From Actinocatenispora sp963815125 (GTDB lineage: Bacteria; Actinomycetota; Actinomycetes; Mycobacteriales; Micromonosporaceae), in assembly GCA_963815125.1 (NCBI GenBank), contig CAWFFM010000002.1:558001-622000 (forward strand): DNA of 64,000 nt. Direction: 5' to 3'. This document shows, piece by piece, positions 21,637-30,670 of this stretch. The position numbers were made by a program, and so were the translations under genes. Position 1 is the first letter of the stretch, and each line of letters opens with the position of its first letter. Below the pieces are notes generated by a model. That model searched no databases, had not been told where the DNA came from, and was given only the letters and a program-made list of their open reading frames with translations.

Positions 21637-22197
21637 ATGCAACAGGACGCCTGGCGTACCTACCTGGAGTTGGCACTCGGTCTGACCGAGCGGCCCAGAA
21701 AACGGGCCAAGCAGGCGATCGACTCGTTGACGGCGCAGAGCGGGGCCAGCGTCGAGCAGTTGCGGTCGATGACGGAGGAACTGGTGCAGACGAGTCTGTC
21801 CAACCGCGAATCGATCCTGCGGTTGGTCCGTACCGAACTGGAGCGCGCATTGGGCGCGGTGGGGCTGGTCAACGCCGAGCACCTCGCTGAGCTGCGTACC
21901 CAGGTCGCGGAACTGCAGGAACGGCTCAGCCGGATCGAGGCAGGCACCGCCGGCGCGCAACGCAGCGCGACATCGACGGGGTCCGCGGCGAAGAAGTCCG
22001 CGGCCAAGAAGCCCGCGCCGGCCCGGTCTACCGCGAAGAAGTCCGCAGTGAAGAAGTCCGCAGCGAAGAAGACGACATCCAGTTCCGCGGCCCAGAAGTC
22101 CGCGGCGAAGAAGGCCGGAGCCAAGACCGCTGCGGCGAAGAAGTCCCCGGCGAAGAAGTCGGGCGCTGGATCGACAGGTGGCCGCGCCGGCAGGTGA
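21637..22197 (+). CDS. Phasin-like coiled-coil protein with Lys/Ala-rich (histone H1-like) tail
   Basis: A 186-residue protein. Residues 1-100 are helical: QDAWRTYLELALGLTERPRKRAKQ resembles polyhydroxyalkanoate granule (phasin-type) proteins, and AELRTQVAELQERLSRIE (about 88-105) is a coiled coil. Residues about 110-186 are built from AAKKS, AVKKS and PAKKS units like the tails of actinobacterial HU or histone H1-like proteins. GAGGGGG lies 6 nt before ATG 21637; GTG 21619 is also in frame. The tail suggests nucleic-acid or polyphosphate binding; the head suggests a granule or membrane surface. Divergent from the SCP2 gene. Confidence 0.72.
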   Translation: MQQDAWRTYLELALGLTERPRKRAKQAIDSLTAQSGASVEQLRSMTEELVQTSLSNRESILRLVRTELERALGAVGLVNAEHLAELRTQVAELQERLSRIEAGTAGAQRSATSTGSAAKKSAAKKPAPARSTAKKSAVKKSAAKKTTSSSAAQKSAAKKAGAKTAAAKKSPAKKSGAGSTGGRAGR

Positions 22198-22252
22198 ATC
22201 TGCCGGATGAAGTCGACCGACCTGCGGTCTGGTTCGATGGTGAGGAGTGAAG

Positions 22253-22639
22253 GTGAGTACGACGCCGGCCGGTTCGGCACCCCGCCCCGGCCCCCAGATG
22301 TTCGGTCAGTATCCAAGACCAGGCACCACCACCCGCGACGATTCGGGTCACCATGGAGATCAGGTAGAGCGGGCATCCGGTGCCGCGGCACCCTCGTCGG
22401 GTGCTGACCCGGCCCGGCCGAACATGCCGGAGCCGACTGCAGCGGGTTCGGACACCAGCGCCGGGCTGACGTACCCACACCAGGCGACTGATCCTGCGCC
22501 GACCGGCATACCCCGGGTGGACGAGTGCATGGCGCGGTTGACGGATCTGGCCGGCCTCCCGGTCGCAGACCAGGTGGCCGAGTTCGGTGAGATCCATCAG
22601 ACGCTGCAGGACACCCTCGCCACGGTGGACGACGCGTGA
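22253..22639 (+). CDS. Small hypothetical protein upstream of tlyA
   Basis: A 128-residue protein with a Pro/Ser/Thr/Gly-rich disordered first 85 residues and a short helical C-terminus, RVDECMARLTDLAGLPVADQ and then EFGEIHQTLQDTLATVDD. The C-terminal part looks like the conserved region; small proteins of this kind precede tlyA in many actinobacteria. GTG 22253 is preferred (AGGAG 5 nt upstream) over GTG 22247. No function is known. Confidence 0.65.
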   Translation: MSTTPAGSAPRPGPQMFGQYPRPGTTTRDDSGHHGDQVERASGAAAPSSGADPARPNMPEPTAAGSDTSAGLTYPHQATDPAPTGIPRVDECMARLTDLAGLPVADQVAEFGEIHQTLQDTLATVDDA

Positions 22640-22699
22640 GCCGCCCGCTGACGGCCCGGCACGGTCGAAAGTCCGGCCGGCCTACCGCCGGAGCGGTAC

Positions 22700-23518
22700 A
22701 TGGCGCGTAGGGCACGGCTCGACGCTGAACTGGTACGACGTGGTCTGGCCCGGTCCCGCGAGCAGGCCGGGGAACTGGTGGCCGCGGGACTGGTCCAGGT
22801 GGCCGGAACCGTGGCACGTAAGTCGGCGACCGCGGTGGATCCCGCGGCGGCCATCCGGATAACAGAGCCGGGGCCGCAGTACGTGTCTCGTGGCGCGCAC
22901 AAGCTGCTCGGAGCGCTCGCTGCCTTCCAGCCGGAGGGGTTGACGGTGGAGGGCCGCCGCTGCCTGGACGCCGGCTCGTCGACCGGCGGGTTCACCGATG
23001 TGCTGCTGCGTACGGGTGCCCGTGAGGTCGCCGCGGTGGACGTGGGCTACGGCCAGTTGGCGTGGGGGCTGCGTACCGACGAGCGGGTGCAGGTGTACGA
23101 GCGGACGAATGTGCGCAGCCTCACCCCGGAGATGATCGGTGGTCCGGCCGAATTGTGTGTGGCCGACCTGTCGTTCATTTCGCTGAGGTTGGTGCTGCCC
23201 GCCCTGGCCGCCTGCCTCACCCCGGAGGGCGACCTGGTGCCCATGGTCAAGCCGCAGTTCGAGGTCGGCCGCGAGCGGGTCGGCGCCGGCGGGGTAGTCC
23301 GTGATCTCGCACTGCGTGCCGAAGCCGTCGTGTCGGTCGCCAACGTCGCTGCCGGCTTGGGACTGGGTACCGCCGGTGTCGTCGCCAGTCCGCTGCCCGG
23401 CCCCTCCGGTAACGTCGAGTTCTTTCTCTGGCTGCGCCGTGGTGCCGGACCGGTGGACGAGGAGCGGGTACGCCAGGTGGTGGACTCGGCGCAGATCGAG
23501 GCGGCGGGGGACGCGTGA
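22700..23518 (+). CDS. tlyA: TlyA family rRNA 2'-O-methyltransferase
   Basis: A 272-residue protein with an N-terminal S4 RNA-binding domain (about 4-62: LDAELVRRGLARSREQAGEL) and an FtsJ-like Rossmann methyltransferase domain. SAM motif I is LDAGSSTGGFTD (89-100). The lysine K68 in RGAHKLL, the aspartate in VADLSFIS, and VKPQFEVG fit the KDKE catalytic tetrad. Known homologues methylate 16S and 23S rRNA and their loss gives capreomycin resistance. It overlaps nadK as GTGA and so belongs to a tlyA-nadK-recN block. Confidence 0.95.
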   Translation: MARRARLDAELVRRGLARSREQAGELVAAGLVQVAGTVARKSATAVDPAAAIRITEPGPQYVSRGAHKLLGALAAFQPEGLTVEGRRCLDAGSSTGGFTDVLLRTGAREVAAVDVGYGQLAWGLRTDERVQVYERTNVRSLTPEMIGGPAELCVADLSFISLRLVLPALAACLTPEGDLVPMVKPQFEVGRERVGAGGVVRDLALRAEAVVSVANVAAGLGLGTAGVVASPLPGPSGNVEFFLWLRRGAGPVDEERVRQVVDSAQIEAAGDA

Positions 23519-24399
23519 CCCGCGAAGCGCTGTTGATCACCCACACCGGGCGGCCGGCCAGTACCGGCCATGCCCAGACCGTGGCCCGTGACCTGCTGTC
23601 GGCCGGTTTCCGGGTGCGGGTACTGGCTGACGAAGCAGGGGATCTCGAGGTCCCTGGGCTGGTTCCGGTGGGGGTCGAGGAGGCCGCCGAGGACGTCGAG
23701 ATCGTCTTCGCGCTCGGCGGTGACGGCACGCTACTGCGTGCTGCCGAACTGGCCCGGCCGGTACGCGCGCCACTGCTGGGTATCAATCTGGGGCGGGTCG
23801 GGTTCCTGGCCGAGGCAGAGTTCGTGGACCTCGACAAGGCGGTACGCGACGTGTGCAACGGCACGTACACGGTCGAGGAACGGCTCACCATCGACGTGAC
23901 GGTGTTCCGCGACGGCGAGGTCGTGGCCCGCTCCTGGGCGCTCAACGAGGCGACCGTGGAGAAGGGCACCCGGGAACGGATGCTGGAGGTACTGCTGGAG
24001 GTCGACGGTCGGCCGCTCTCCCGGTACGGATGCGACGGTGTGGTGTGCGCGACCCCGACCGGTTCGACGGCGTACGCGTTCTCCGCCGGCGGCCCGGTCG
24101 TGTGGCCGGGCGTGGAGGCGCTGCTGCTGGTGCCGGTCAGCGCGCACGCGTTGTTCAGCAAGCCGCTGGTGGCGGCGCCGACCTCGACGTTCGCGATCAC
24201 GGTGGAGCCATATGCCTCGTTCGCGCTGTTGACCTGCGACGGGCGCCGGATGTTCGAGCTGGATCCGGGCAGTCGCATCGTGGTGGAGCGCGGTGAGCTT
24301 CCGGTACGGGTGGTGCGCCTGCGGCCCCAGCCGTTCACCGACCGGCTGGTCGCCAAGTTCGAGCTGCCGGTCGACGGATGGCGGGGCGCGCCGCGCTGA
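23515..24399 (+). CDS. nadK: NAD kinase
   Basis: A 294-residue ATP/polyphosphate-NAD kinase that makes NADP. GGDGT (68-72) is the defining phosphate-binding motif. NLGRVGFLAE, the NEATVEKG segment and TPTGSTAYAFSAGGP, which binds NAD, are all present. GTG 23515 overlaps the tlyA stop. Length and motifs are normal for the family. Confidence 0.96.
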   Translation: MTREALLITHTGRPASTGHAQTVARDLLSAGFRVRVLADEAGDLEVPGLVPVGVEEAAEDVEIVFALGGDGTLLRAAELARPVRAPLLGINLGRVGFLAEAEFVDLDKAVRDVCNGTYTVEERLTIDVTVFRDGEVVARSWALNEATVEKGTRERMLEVLLEVDGRPLSRYGCDGVVCATPTGSTAYAFSAGGPVVWPGVEALLLVPVSAHALFSKPLVAAPTSTFAITVEPYASFALLTCDGRRMFELDPGSRIVVERGELPVRVVRLRPQPFTDRLVAKFELPVDGWRGAPR

Positions 24400-24504
24400 A
24401 CGATGTCGAGGTCGATACGTAGCTCTACCTCGGAGCTTCTGGTGCGCGCACACCGTGGCCGTGCAGGGGCGCGGGTGTCGGGGGACCCGGCTAAGGTCGG
24501 TGCT

Positions 24505-26286
24505 GTGCTGGAAGAGCTGCGCATCACCGGACTGGGTGTCATCGACGACGCGACTCTGCCGCTGGACGCCGGTCTGACGGTGATCACGGGGGAGACCGGC
24601 GCGGGTAAGACGATGGTGGTCGCCGGGCTCGGCCTGTTGTTCGGCGGTCGTGCGGATGCTGGTCGGGTCCGGGCTGCCACCGGCCGTGCTGTCATCGAAG
24701 GTCGCCTGCGTTGCGCGGGCCGGGTCGGTAAGGCTGTCGCGGCACGTCTCACCGAGGCGGGTGCCGAGCCGGACGAGGATGGTGCCGTCCTGCTGACCAG
24801 GTCGGTGAGTATCGAAGGGCGGTCCCGGGCGCATGTCGGTGGTCGGTCGGTGCCGATCGGTGTGCTAGCCGACCTCGGCACCCAGGTTCTCGCGGTGCAC
24901 GGCCAGTCCGACCAGATGCGTCTGCTGCAGCCGGTGGAGCAGCTCGCCACCCTAGACCGGTATGCCGGCGCCGATCATGAGAAGTTGCTTGAGCGCTACC
25001 GCCAGGTCCACCGGTCGTGGCGGCAGCGTGACGAGGAGTTGACCGAGCGGCGGGCCAACGCCCGCGAACGTAACCAGCGGGCGGATCTGCTCCGGCTGGG
25101 TCTGTCGGAGATCAGCACGGTGGACCCGCAACCCGGTGAGGATGTCGAGCTGCGGGCGCTGGCTCAACGACTGGAGCACACGGAGGGGCTGCGGGCAACG
25201 GTGCTGGCCGCACAGCAGGCCCTGGCCGGTGACGTCGACGACCCGTCGTCGGGCGCTGATGCCTCCACTCTGCTGGGCGCCGCGCGCCGTGGTCTGGAGT
25301 CCCAGGCTGAGCTGGACCAGTCGCTGGTGGAGCTGGCCGGACGAATCGAGGACGCGGCCCGGGTGGTTACCGATGTTTCCGGTGAACTGGCGTCATATCT
25401 GGCTACCCTGGACTCCGATCCGGCCAGGTTGGCGGGTATCCATGAGCGCCGAGCGGCGCTGCGCGCGCTGACCCGCAAGTACGCCGAGGACATCGACGGG
25501 GTGCTGGCCTGGTCCCAGGATGCGGAGCGTCAGCTGTCCGAGCTTGACTCCTCGGATGAGACGCTGGCAGCACTGGAGGAGGAGCGCGACCGGCTTCTTG
25601 CCGAGGTCGGTGAGCTGGCCGGTCGGTTGGCCATGTCCCGCCGGGAGGCCTCGCAGCGGTTCAGTGACGCGGTGTCGGCCGAGCTGGCCGGATTGGCGAT
25701 GCCGCATGCGCGGGTGGAGGCCCACGTCGGTCTGCGTGCGGTCGCCGCTGGAATGCCCAGTGTCTCGGTGGACGGCGTTGCGGCCGGGATCGGGCCGGAC
25801 GGTGCCGACGAGGTCGAACTGCGGCTCGCGCCACACCCGGGGGCTCCGTCCCTGCCGGTCCAGCGTGGCGCCTCGGGTGGTGAGCTGTCCCGGGTGATGT
25901 TGGCCGTCGAGGTGGTGTTCGCAGGTGCGGGAGGGCCGCCCACCTTGGTCTTCGACGAGGTCGATGCGGGAGTCGGTGGTGAGGCCGCGGTGGAGATCGG
26001 CCGGCGGCTGGCGCGGCTGGCGCGCGGACACCAGGTGCTGGTGGTCACCCACCTGCCGCAGGTGGCCGCGTTCGCCGACCGTCACCTGGTCGTACACAAG
26101 GGCTCCGAGGGCGCGGTGACCACCAGCGGCGTGCGGGTGGTGGAGGACAACGAACGGGCTCGGGAACTGGCCCGGATGCTGGCTGGTCTGCCGGACTCGC
26201 ATCTTGGCGTCGCGCATGCCGAGGAACTGTTGGCGGTGGCGCGCTCGGAGAAGGAACGGACCGGTCGTGTCGGTCGGTCCGGGTGA
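24505..26286 (+). CDS. recN: DNA repair protein RecN
   Basis: A 593-residue SMC-like ATPase that acts early in double-strand-break repair. Walker A is GETGAGKT (29-36). Central Ala/Glu/Arg-rich helices (about 150-420) form the coiled-coil arms. The ABC signature GASGGELSRVMLA and Walker B TLVFDEVDAGVGG are in the C-terminal half, followed by the VVTHLPQVAAFAD switch region. GTG 24505, after AAGGTCGG, gives the usual N-terminus LEELRITGLGVIDD; in-frame sequence back to 24403 is not family-like. Confidence 0.95.
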   Translation: MLEELRITGLGVIDDATLPLDAGLTVITGETGAGKTMVVAGLGLLFGGRADAGRVRAATGRAVIEGRLRCAGRVGKAVAARLTEAGAEPDEDGAVLLTRSVSIEGRSRAHVGGRSVPIGVLADLGTQVLAVHGQSDQMRLLQPVEQLATLDRYAGADHEKLLERYRQVHRSWRQRDEELTERRANARERNQRADLLRLGLSEISTVDPQPGEDVELRALAQRLEHTEGLRATVLAAQQALAGDVDDPSSGADASTLLGAARRGLESQAELDQSLVELAGRIEDAARVVTDVSGELASYLATLDSDPARLAGIHERRAALRALTRKYAEDIDGVLAWSQDAERQLSELDSSDETLAALEEERDRLLAEVGELAGRLAMSRREASQRFSDAVSAELAGLAMPHARVEAHVGLRAVAAGMPSVSVDGVAAGIGPDGADEVELRLAPHPGAPSLPVQRGASGGELSRVMLAVEVVFAGAGGPPTLVFDEVDAGVGGEAAVEIGRRLARLARGHQVLVVTHLPQVAAFADRHLVVHKGSEGAVTTSGVRVVEDNERARELARMLAGLPDSHLGVAHAEELLAVARSEKERTGRVGRSG

Positions 26287-26429
26287 GGCCCGATCTCCCG
26301 ATTCCGCGCAGAACGGGTGCGCCACCTGGGCCCTGCGGACGGGTGATCGACCCGGTGTGAGGCGACGGCTGGGAATTGTGCGCATGTCGCGGCAGTGTTG
26401 TCGGCCGATCGGTGTCAGTATTGGTGGCG

Positions 26430-27611
26430 ATGCGGCTACCTACCCTCCGTCGCACCCGGACGGCAGAAGCGGGCGCGGTCACTGGACCGGCGCGACTCGA
26501 TCGGCGTACCAAACGGCTGACGGGTCGGCTGAGACCAGGTGACATCGCCATCATCGATCACCTCGACCTCGATCGGGTCGCGGCGGACTCCCTGGTGAGT
26601 TCAGGAGTCAGCGCGGTCATCAACGCCAAACCGTCCATTTCCGGCCGTTATCCGAATCTTGGCCCGGAAGTGTTGGTACAGGCCGGTATCCCGCTGGTCG
26701 ATGATGTCGGCGAGGACGTGTTCCACGCCATCCGGGAGGGCGATCACCTCCGGATCGAAGGGGCCACGATCTTCGTCGGCGACGAGAAGATCGGTACCGG
26801 TGCACGACAGGACGCCGAGACGGTCACCGCTGCCATGGCCGATGCCCGGGAGGGCCTCTCCGTGCAGCTGGAGGCTTTCGCGGGCAACACGATGGAATAC
26901 CTCCGGCGCGAACGGGATCTGTTGCTGGACGGTGTGGGAGTTCCGGAGATCAGCACCTCGCTGGCCGGTCGGCACTGCCTGATCGTCGTCCGGGGCTACG
27001 ACTACAAGGCCGACCTGGACGTTCTCCGGCCCTACATCCGAGAGTTCAAGCCGGTGCTGATCGGCGTGGATGGTGGCGCCGACGCGCTGGTCGAGGCCGG
27101 CTACACGCCGGACATGATCATTGGTGACATGGATTCGGTCTCCGACGACGTGCTGCGCTGTGGCGCTGAGGTCGTGGTGCACGCGTACGTGGACGGTCGG
27201 GCGCCGGGGCTGTCCCGGGTCGAGGATCTGGGCGTCCCGGCAGTGACCTTCCCGGCCACCGCCACGAGCGAGGACCTGGCGATGTTGCTGGCAGACGAGA
27301 AGGGGTCGTCGCTGATCGTGGCGGTCGGCACGCATGCCACCCTGGTCGAGTTCCTCGACAAGGGCAGGGGAGGCATGGCCTCCACCTTCCTGACCCGGCT
27401 GAAGGTGGGTGGCAAGTTGGTGGACGCCAAGGGGGTGAGCCGGTTGTACCGGCAGAACATCTCGACCTCCTCGCTGCTGCTGCTCGTGGTCGCAGCCATC
27501 GCGGCACTTGCCGCGGCGGTCGCCGTGTCGACCATCAGCCGGTCCTATCTCCAGGTGCTCGCCGAGTGGTGGGACAACCTGCTGTTCCAGGTGCAGAGGC
27601 TGTTTTCGTGA
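26430..27611 (+). CDS. steA: SteA-like protein (putative cytokinetic ring protein)
   Basis: A 393-residue membrane-anchored protein. The large cytoplasmic part contains a thiamin-pyrophosphokinase-like fold with GVDGGAD (212-218) and GDMDSVS (232-238), and ends with one transmembrane helix (about 348-368). Homologues (SteA in corynebacteria) work with SteB in division and cell-wall hydrolase control. Start ATG 26430 has only a weak ribosome-binding site; the encoded length matches the mycobacterial homologue. The stop overlaps mctB as GTGA, consistent with a conserved partner pair. Confidence 0.9.
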   Translation: MRLPTLRRTRTAEAGAVTGPARLDRRTKRLTGRLRPGDIAIIDHLDLDRVAADSLVSSGVSAVINAKPSISGRYPNLGPEVLVQAGIPLVDDVGEDVFHAIREGDHLRIEGATIFVGDEKIGTGARQDAETVTAAMADAREGLSVQLEAFAGNTMEYLRRERDLLLDGVGVPEISTSLAGRHCLIVVRGYDYKADLDVLRPYIREFKPVLIGVDGGADALVEAGYTPDMIIGDMDSVSDDVLRCGAEVVVHAYVDGRAPGLSRVEDLGVPAVTFPATATSEDLAMLLADEKGSSLIVAVGTHATLVEFLDKGRGGMASTFLTRLKVGGKLVDAKGVSRLYRQNISTSSLLLLVVAAIAALAAAVAVSTISRSYLQVLAEWWDNLLFQVQRLFS

Positions 27612-28534
27612 TCAATTTCCGCTATCACGTGGTGTCGCTGACCTCGGTCTTCCTCGCGCTGGCCGTCGGCCTGGTGCTGGGTACGGCCGCACTCAACGGC
27701 ACCCTCACCGACAACCTCAGCGACCAGGTCGGTGCGCTACGCAAATCCAACGAGCAGTACCGGGGCCAGGTGCAGCATCTGACCACCGAGGCCAACCGCA
27801 AGGAGGATTTCGACCGGCAGTTGGCGCCACGGATCCTCGCCGGCGCGGTGAAGGACCGTAAGGTCCTGCTGCTCGCGCTTCCAGGTGCCGACGACAAGGC
27901 AGTGAGCGGCACCGAGCAGATGCTCGGCTACGGCGGAGCGAAACTCACCGGTGAGGTTCAGCTGACCAATGCCTTCACCGATCCGGCCAACAGCGACTCG
28001 TTGGGTGATCTCGCCTCGGCGAAGCTACCGGTCGACATCCACACCAGTCTGCCGAACAACGCCGATGGGGTGGAGTCCTCGTCCGCACTGCTCGCCGCGG
28101 TTCTGATGGTCAGGAAGGAGACGGTGTCGACGGATTCCAGGACCACCGTCCTGACTGCCTATTCAACTGGCCAGAATCTCGTGGTCGGGTCCACGGTCAG
28201 TGGACCGGCCCAGGCCGTCGTGGTCGTGGCAGGTCCGCCGGCGACCGACCGCGACGCGGCCAAACGCAATGCTGCCGCGCTGACCGTGGTGCGGCAGTTC
28301 GCCCGCGCCGGCGCCACCGTATTGTCCGGGCCGGGTACCTCCGGTGACGGCAATCTGATCGCCGCGGTTCGCGGAGACGGTGACCTGAGTGCCAAAGTGT
28401 CTACAGTGGATACGCTGAACCTGGTGCAGGGGCAGATCACCACCGTGCTGGCACTGTCGGGGCAACTGGCCGGCAAGACCGGGCAGTACGGGCTGGGCGA
28501 CGGCGCGGTCGATCTGGTGCCCAAGAGCAGCTGA
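27608..28534 (+). CDS. SteB/MctB-like copper transporter family protein
   Basis: A 308-residue protein with one N-terminal transmembrane helix (about 9-30, after INFRYHVVSLTSVF), a coiled coil (about 35-62), and an extracytoplasmic domain of alternating strands. This matches the actinobacterial DUF3186 family, named MctB (outer-membrane copper channel) in mycobacteria and SteB (division partner of SteA) in corynebacteria. No His/Cys-rich metal site is visible, so the SteB role is the more likely one here. GTG 27608 overlaps the steA stop. Confidence 0.87.
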   Translation: MINFRYHVVSLTSVFLALAVGLVLGTAALNGTLTDNLSDQVGALRKSNEQYRGQVQHLTTEANRKEDFDRQLAPRILAGAVKDRKVLLLALPGADDKAVSGTEQMLGYGGAKLTGEVQLTNAFTDPANSDSLGDLASAKLPVDIHTSLPNNADGVESSSALLAAVLMVRKETVSTDSRTTVLTAYSTGQNLVVGSTVSGPAQAVVVVAGPPATDRDAAKRNAAALTVVRQFARAGATVLSGPGTSGDGNLIAAVRGDGDLSAKVSTVDTLNLVQGQITTVLALSGQLAGKTGQYGLGDGAVDLVPKSS

Positions 28535-28570
28535 CCGGCGAATCTGCCAGGTACACATCCAGGAGGAGCT

Positions 28571-29455
28571 GTGAAGGGCCGAGAGCGCGGCCCGGTGCGA
28601 CGGGGCGCCGGTCGACTTGTTCTGGCGGCGGGTGGCGCGGTGGTGGCGCGTACGGTACTCAACGCTGTGCGTTCCTCGTCGATCGCGGGCGTCCTGGACC
28701 GGACCAATCACCGGGGTACGACGGTCAGTCTGGCTGCCGGTCCGGCGTTGGCGGTGGCCGCGGCGGCCGGAGCCGCACTGGGTGCCGGGGACCGGAACAC
28801 CGCCGCGGCGGCGTTGACCGTCGGGCTGTCCGCGGGGGCCGTCGGGCTCTACGACGATGTGGTCGGGCAACGCCCGGAACAGCGTGCGGTCAAGGGTTTC
28901 CGCGGACATCTCGGTGCCCTCCGGTCGGGGCGGATCACCACGGGTCTGGTGAAGATCGCGGGTATCGGCGGGGCCGGTCTGCTGGCGGCCACGCTGCTCG
29001 AGCGCACCGATCCCCGACGGATCCGATCCCACGGTGGTGCGACCCGGATCGCGGATGTCGCCCTGGCCGCTGGTGTCATCGCCGGTGGCGCGAACCTGGC
29101 GAATCTGTTCGACCTGCGCCCCGGACGTGCCCTGAAGGTAGGGCTCGCGGTGGGTGCCCCGTTACTGCTCGGGCCTTCCGGCGCGGTGGCGGCGGGTGTG
29201 ATGGGTGCTGCCGGTGCTCTGTTGCCCTCGGACCTTGCAGAACGGGTGATGCTGGGTGACGGGGGCGCCAACGCGATGGGCGCACTGCTGGGCCTGGCGG
29301 CGGTGCGGGCCACAGAGCGGCGCGGTCGATGCGTTGCACTGGCAGGTATCGCCGGGCTCACCCTGGCCAGCGAGCGGATCAGCTTCACCCGGGTCATCGA
29401 GGCCAACCCGGTGTTGCGGTGGATGGATCAGTGGGGCCGTCGGCCGGTCGGCTGA
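28571..29455 (+). CDS. MraY/WecA-like polytopic phospho-sugar transferase
   Basis: A 294-residue membrane protein with about eight hydrophobic segments. The pieces that match the PNPT family are VGLYDDVVG (92-99, the Asp-Asp pair), NLANLFDLRPGR (175-186, the metal-binding Asn/Asp loop) and MLGDGGANAMG (227-237). In MraY/WecA these residues join a UDP-sugar phosphate to undecaprenyl phosphate. The canonical MraY of the cell-wall cluster is expected elsewhere, so this is a paralogue. GTG 28571 is preceded by AGGAGG with 4-nt spacing. It lies 36 nt after mctB and 90 nt before a GT4 gene, suggesting a shared envelope role. Substrate unknown. Confidence 0.8.
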   Translation: MKGRERGPVRRGAGRLVLAAGGAVVARTVLNAVRSSSIAGVLDRTNHRGTTVSLAAGPALAVAAAAGAALGAGDRNTAAAALTVGLSAGAVGLYDDVVGQRPEQRAVKGFRGHLGALRSGRITTGLVKIAGIGGAGLLAATLLERTDPRRIRSHGGATRIADVALAAGVIAGGANLANLFDLRPGRALKVGLAVGAPLLLGPSGAVAAGVMGAAGALLPSDLAERVMLGDGGANAMGALLGLAAVRATERRGRCVALAGIAGLTLASERISFTRVIEANPVLRWMDQWGRRPVG

Positions 29456-29545
29456 CCCCGGGCCCGGTGGGGCGGCCCGCCGCCTGGCCGGATGCGACGA
29501 CCTGTCACAGTTGAAGGTCAGCATTGGCGGACGGGGGCAGGGGTC

Positions 29546-30661
29546 GTGACCGCAGCGGTTCGGGTCGCTCTGGTACTGGGCACGAGTACGGGTGGGATCG
29601 GTCGCCATGTCCGGTCCGTTGCCGCGGGTCTGATCGCACATGGTTTCCAGGTGAGTGTGCTCGGTCCGGCCGAAACACAGGACCGGTTCCTCTTCACCGA
29701 GGGCGGAGCGAAGTTCCGAGCGGTGGAGATCGCGGCCGGACCAGATCCGGTGCGCGACGCTCGCGCGGTATTGACACTGCGTACCGCGTTGCGGGGTGCC
29801 GATGTGGTGCATGCGCACGGGATGCGGGCCGGCCTGCTCGCCGCGTTGGCCCGTCCCCGTTCGGCTCCCCTGGTGGTCACCTGGCATAACGCACTACTGG
29901 GCGCCGGCTGGAAGGCCACGTTGCTGGGCCGGTTGGAACGAAGGGTCGCCAGGTCCGCGACGGTGGCACTCTGTGCTTCCGATGACCTCGTGGACCGGGT
30001 ACTGCGGCTCGGTGGTCGTGATGTACGACCGGCGCCGGTGGCCGCACCTGGTCTGCCCCGCGCCAGCCGTGACCGTGCCCAGGTTCGTACCGAACTCGGG
30101 GCCGGGTCGGGAGCGCTGCTGCTGTCTGTTGGCCGGCTGCATCCGCAGAAGGGCTATGACCTGCTCGTCGATGCGGCTGCCCGATGGCATGAGCGCCGGC
30201 CGCAGCCGCTGGTGGTGATCGCGGGTACTGGCCCGGAACACGCCGCGCTGGCCTCCCGGATCGAGCGGTCGGGTGCCCCGGTCCGGCTGCTCGGACACCG
30301 CGACGACGTCGCCGATCTGCTGGCTGCCTGTGACCTGGCGGTGGTGTCCAGCCGCTGGGAGGCCCGTCAACTGTTCGCCCAGGAGGCATTGCGCGCCGGT
30401 GTGCCGCTGGTCAGTACTTCGGTGGGTGGACTTCCCGGTCTGGTCGGTGACGCTGCCGTGCTGGTGCCGGTGGATCCGGACGCTGCCGGGCCGACGGTGG
30501 ATGCGTTGGACGAGGCAGTCCGCAGTCTGCTCGACGACCGGGTGCGCCGGCTCGACTACGCCTCCCGTGGCCCGGTCCGTGCGGCGAGCTGGCCGACTGA
30601 GGCCGACACCGTGGCTCAGCTGACGGCTGTGTACGCCGAGCTGCTCGGAACCCAGGGCTGA
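29546..30661 (+). CDS. Family 4 glycosyltransferase (GT-B)
   Basis: A 371-residue GT-B enzyme. The N-terminal half has GTSTGGIGRHVRSVAAGL and DVVHAHGMRAGL; the C-terminal half has LLSVGRLHPQKGYDLLVDA, IAGTGPE and the family E-x7-E in EARQLFAQE, which contacts the nucleotide sugar. No membrane helix is present, so it is likely peripheral. GTG 29546 follows GGGGGCAGGGG and gives the compact family N-terminus. With the MraY-like transferase upstream it could extend a polyprenyl-linked sugar; this is inference. Confidence 0.88.
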   Translation: MTAAVRVALVLGTSTGGIGRHVRSVAAGLIAHGFQVSVLGPAETQDRFLFTEGGAKFRAVEIAAGPDPVRDARAVLTLRTALRGADVVHAHGMRAGLLAALARPRSAPLVVTWHNALLGAGWKATLLGRLERRVARSATVALCASDDLVDRVLRLGGRDVRPAPVAAPGLPRASRDRAQVRTELGAGSGALLLSVGRLHPQKGYDLLVDAAARWHERRPQPLVVIAGTGPEHAALASRIERSGAPVRLLGHRDDVADLLAACDLAVVSSRWEARQLFAQEALRAGVPLVSTSVGGLPGLVGDAAVLVPVDPDAAGPTVDALDEAVRSLLDDRVRRLDYASRGPVRAASWPTEADTVAQLTAVYAELLGTQG

Positions 30662-30670
30662 CCTGCGGTC

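Noticed and set aside
23247..24950. 567-codon open frame on the minus strand across nadK and recN
   Set aside because: It is antisense to two well-conserved genes, its composition is Arg/Ser/Pro/Thr-rich as expected for a shadow of high-GC coding DNA, and no domain was recognised.
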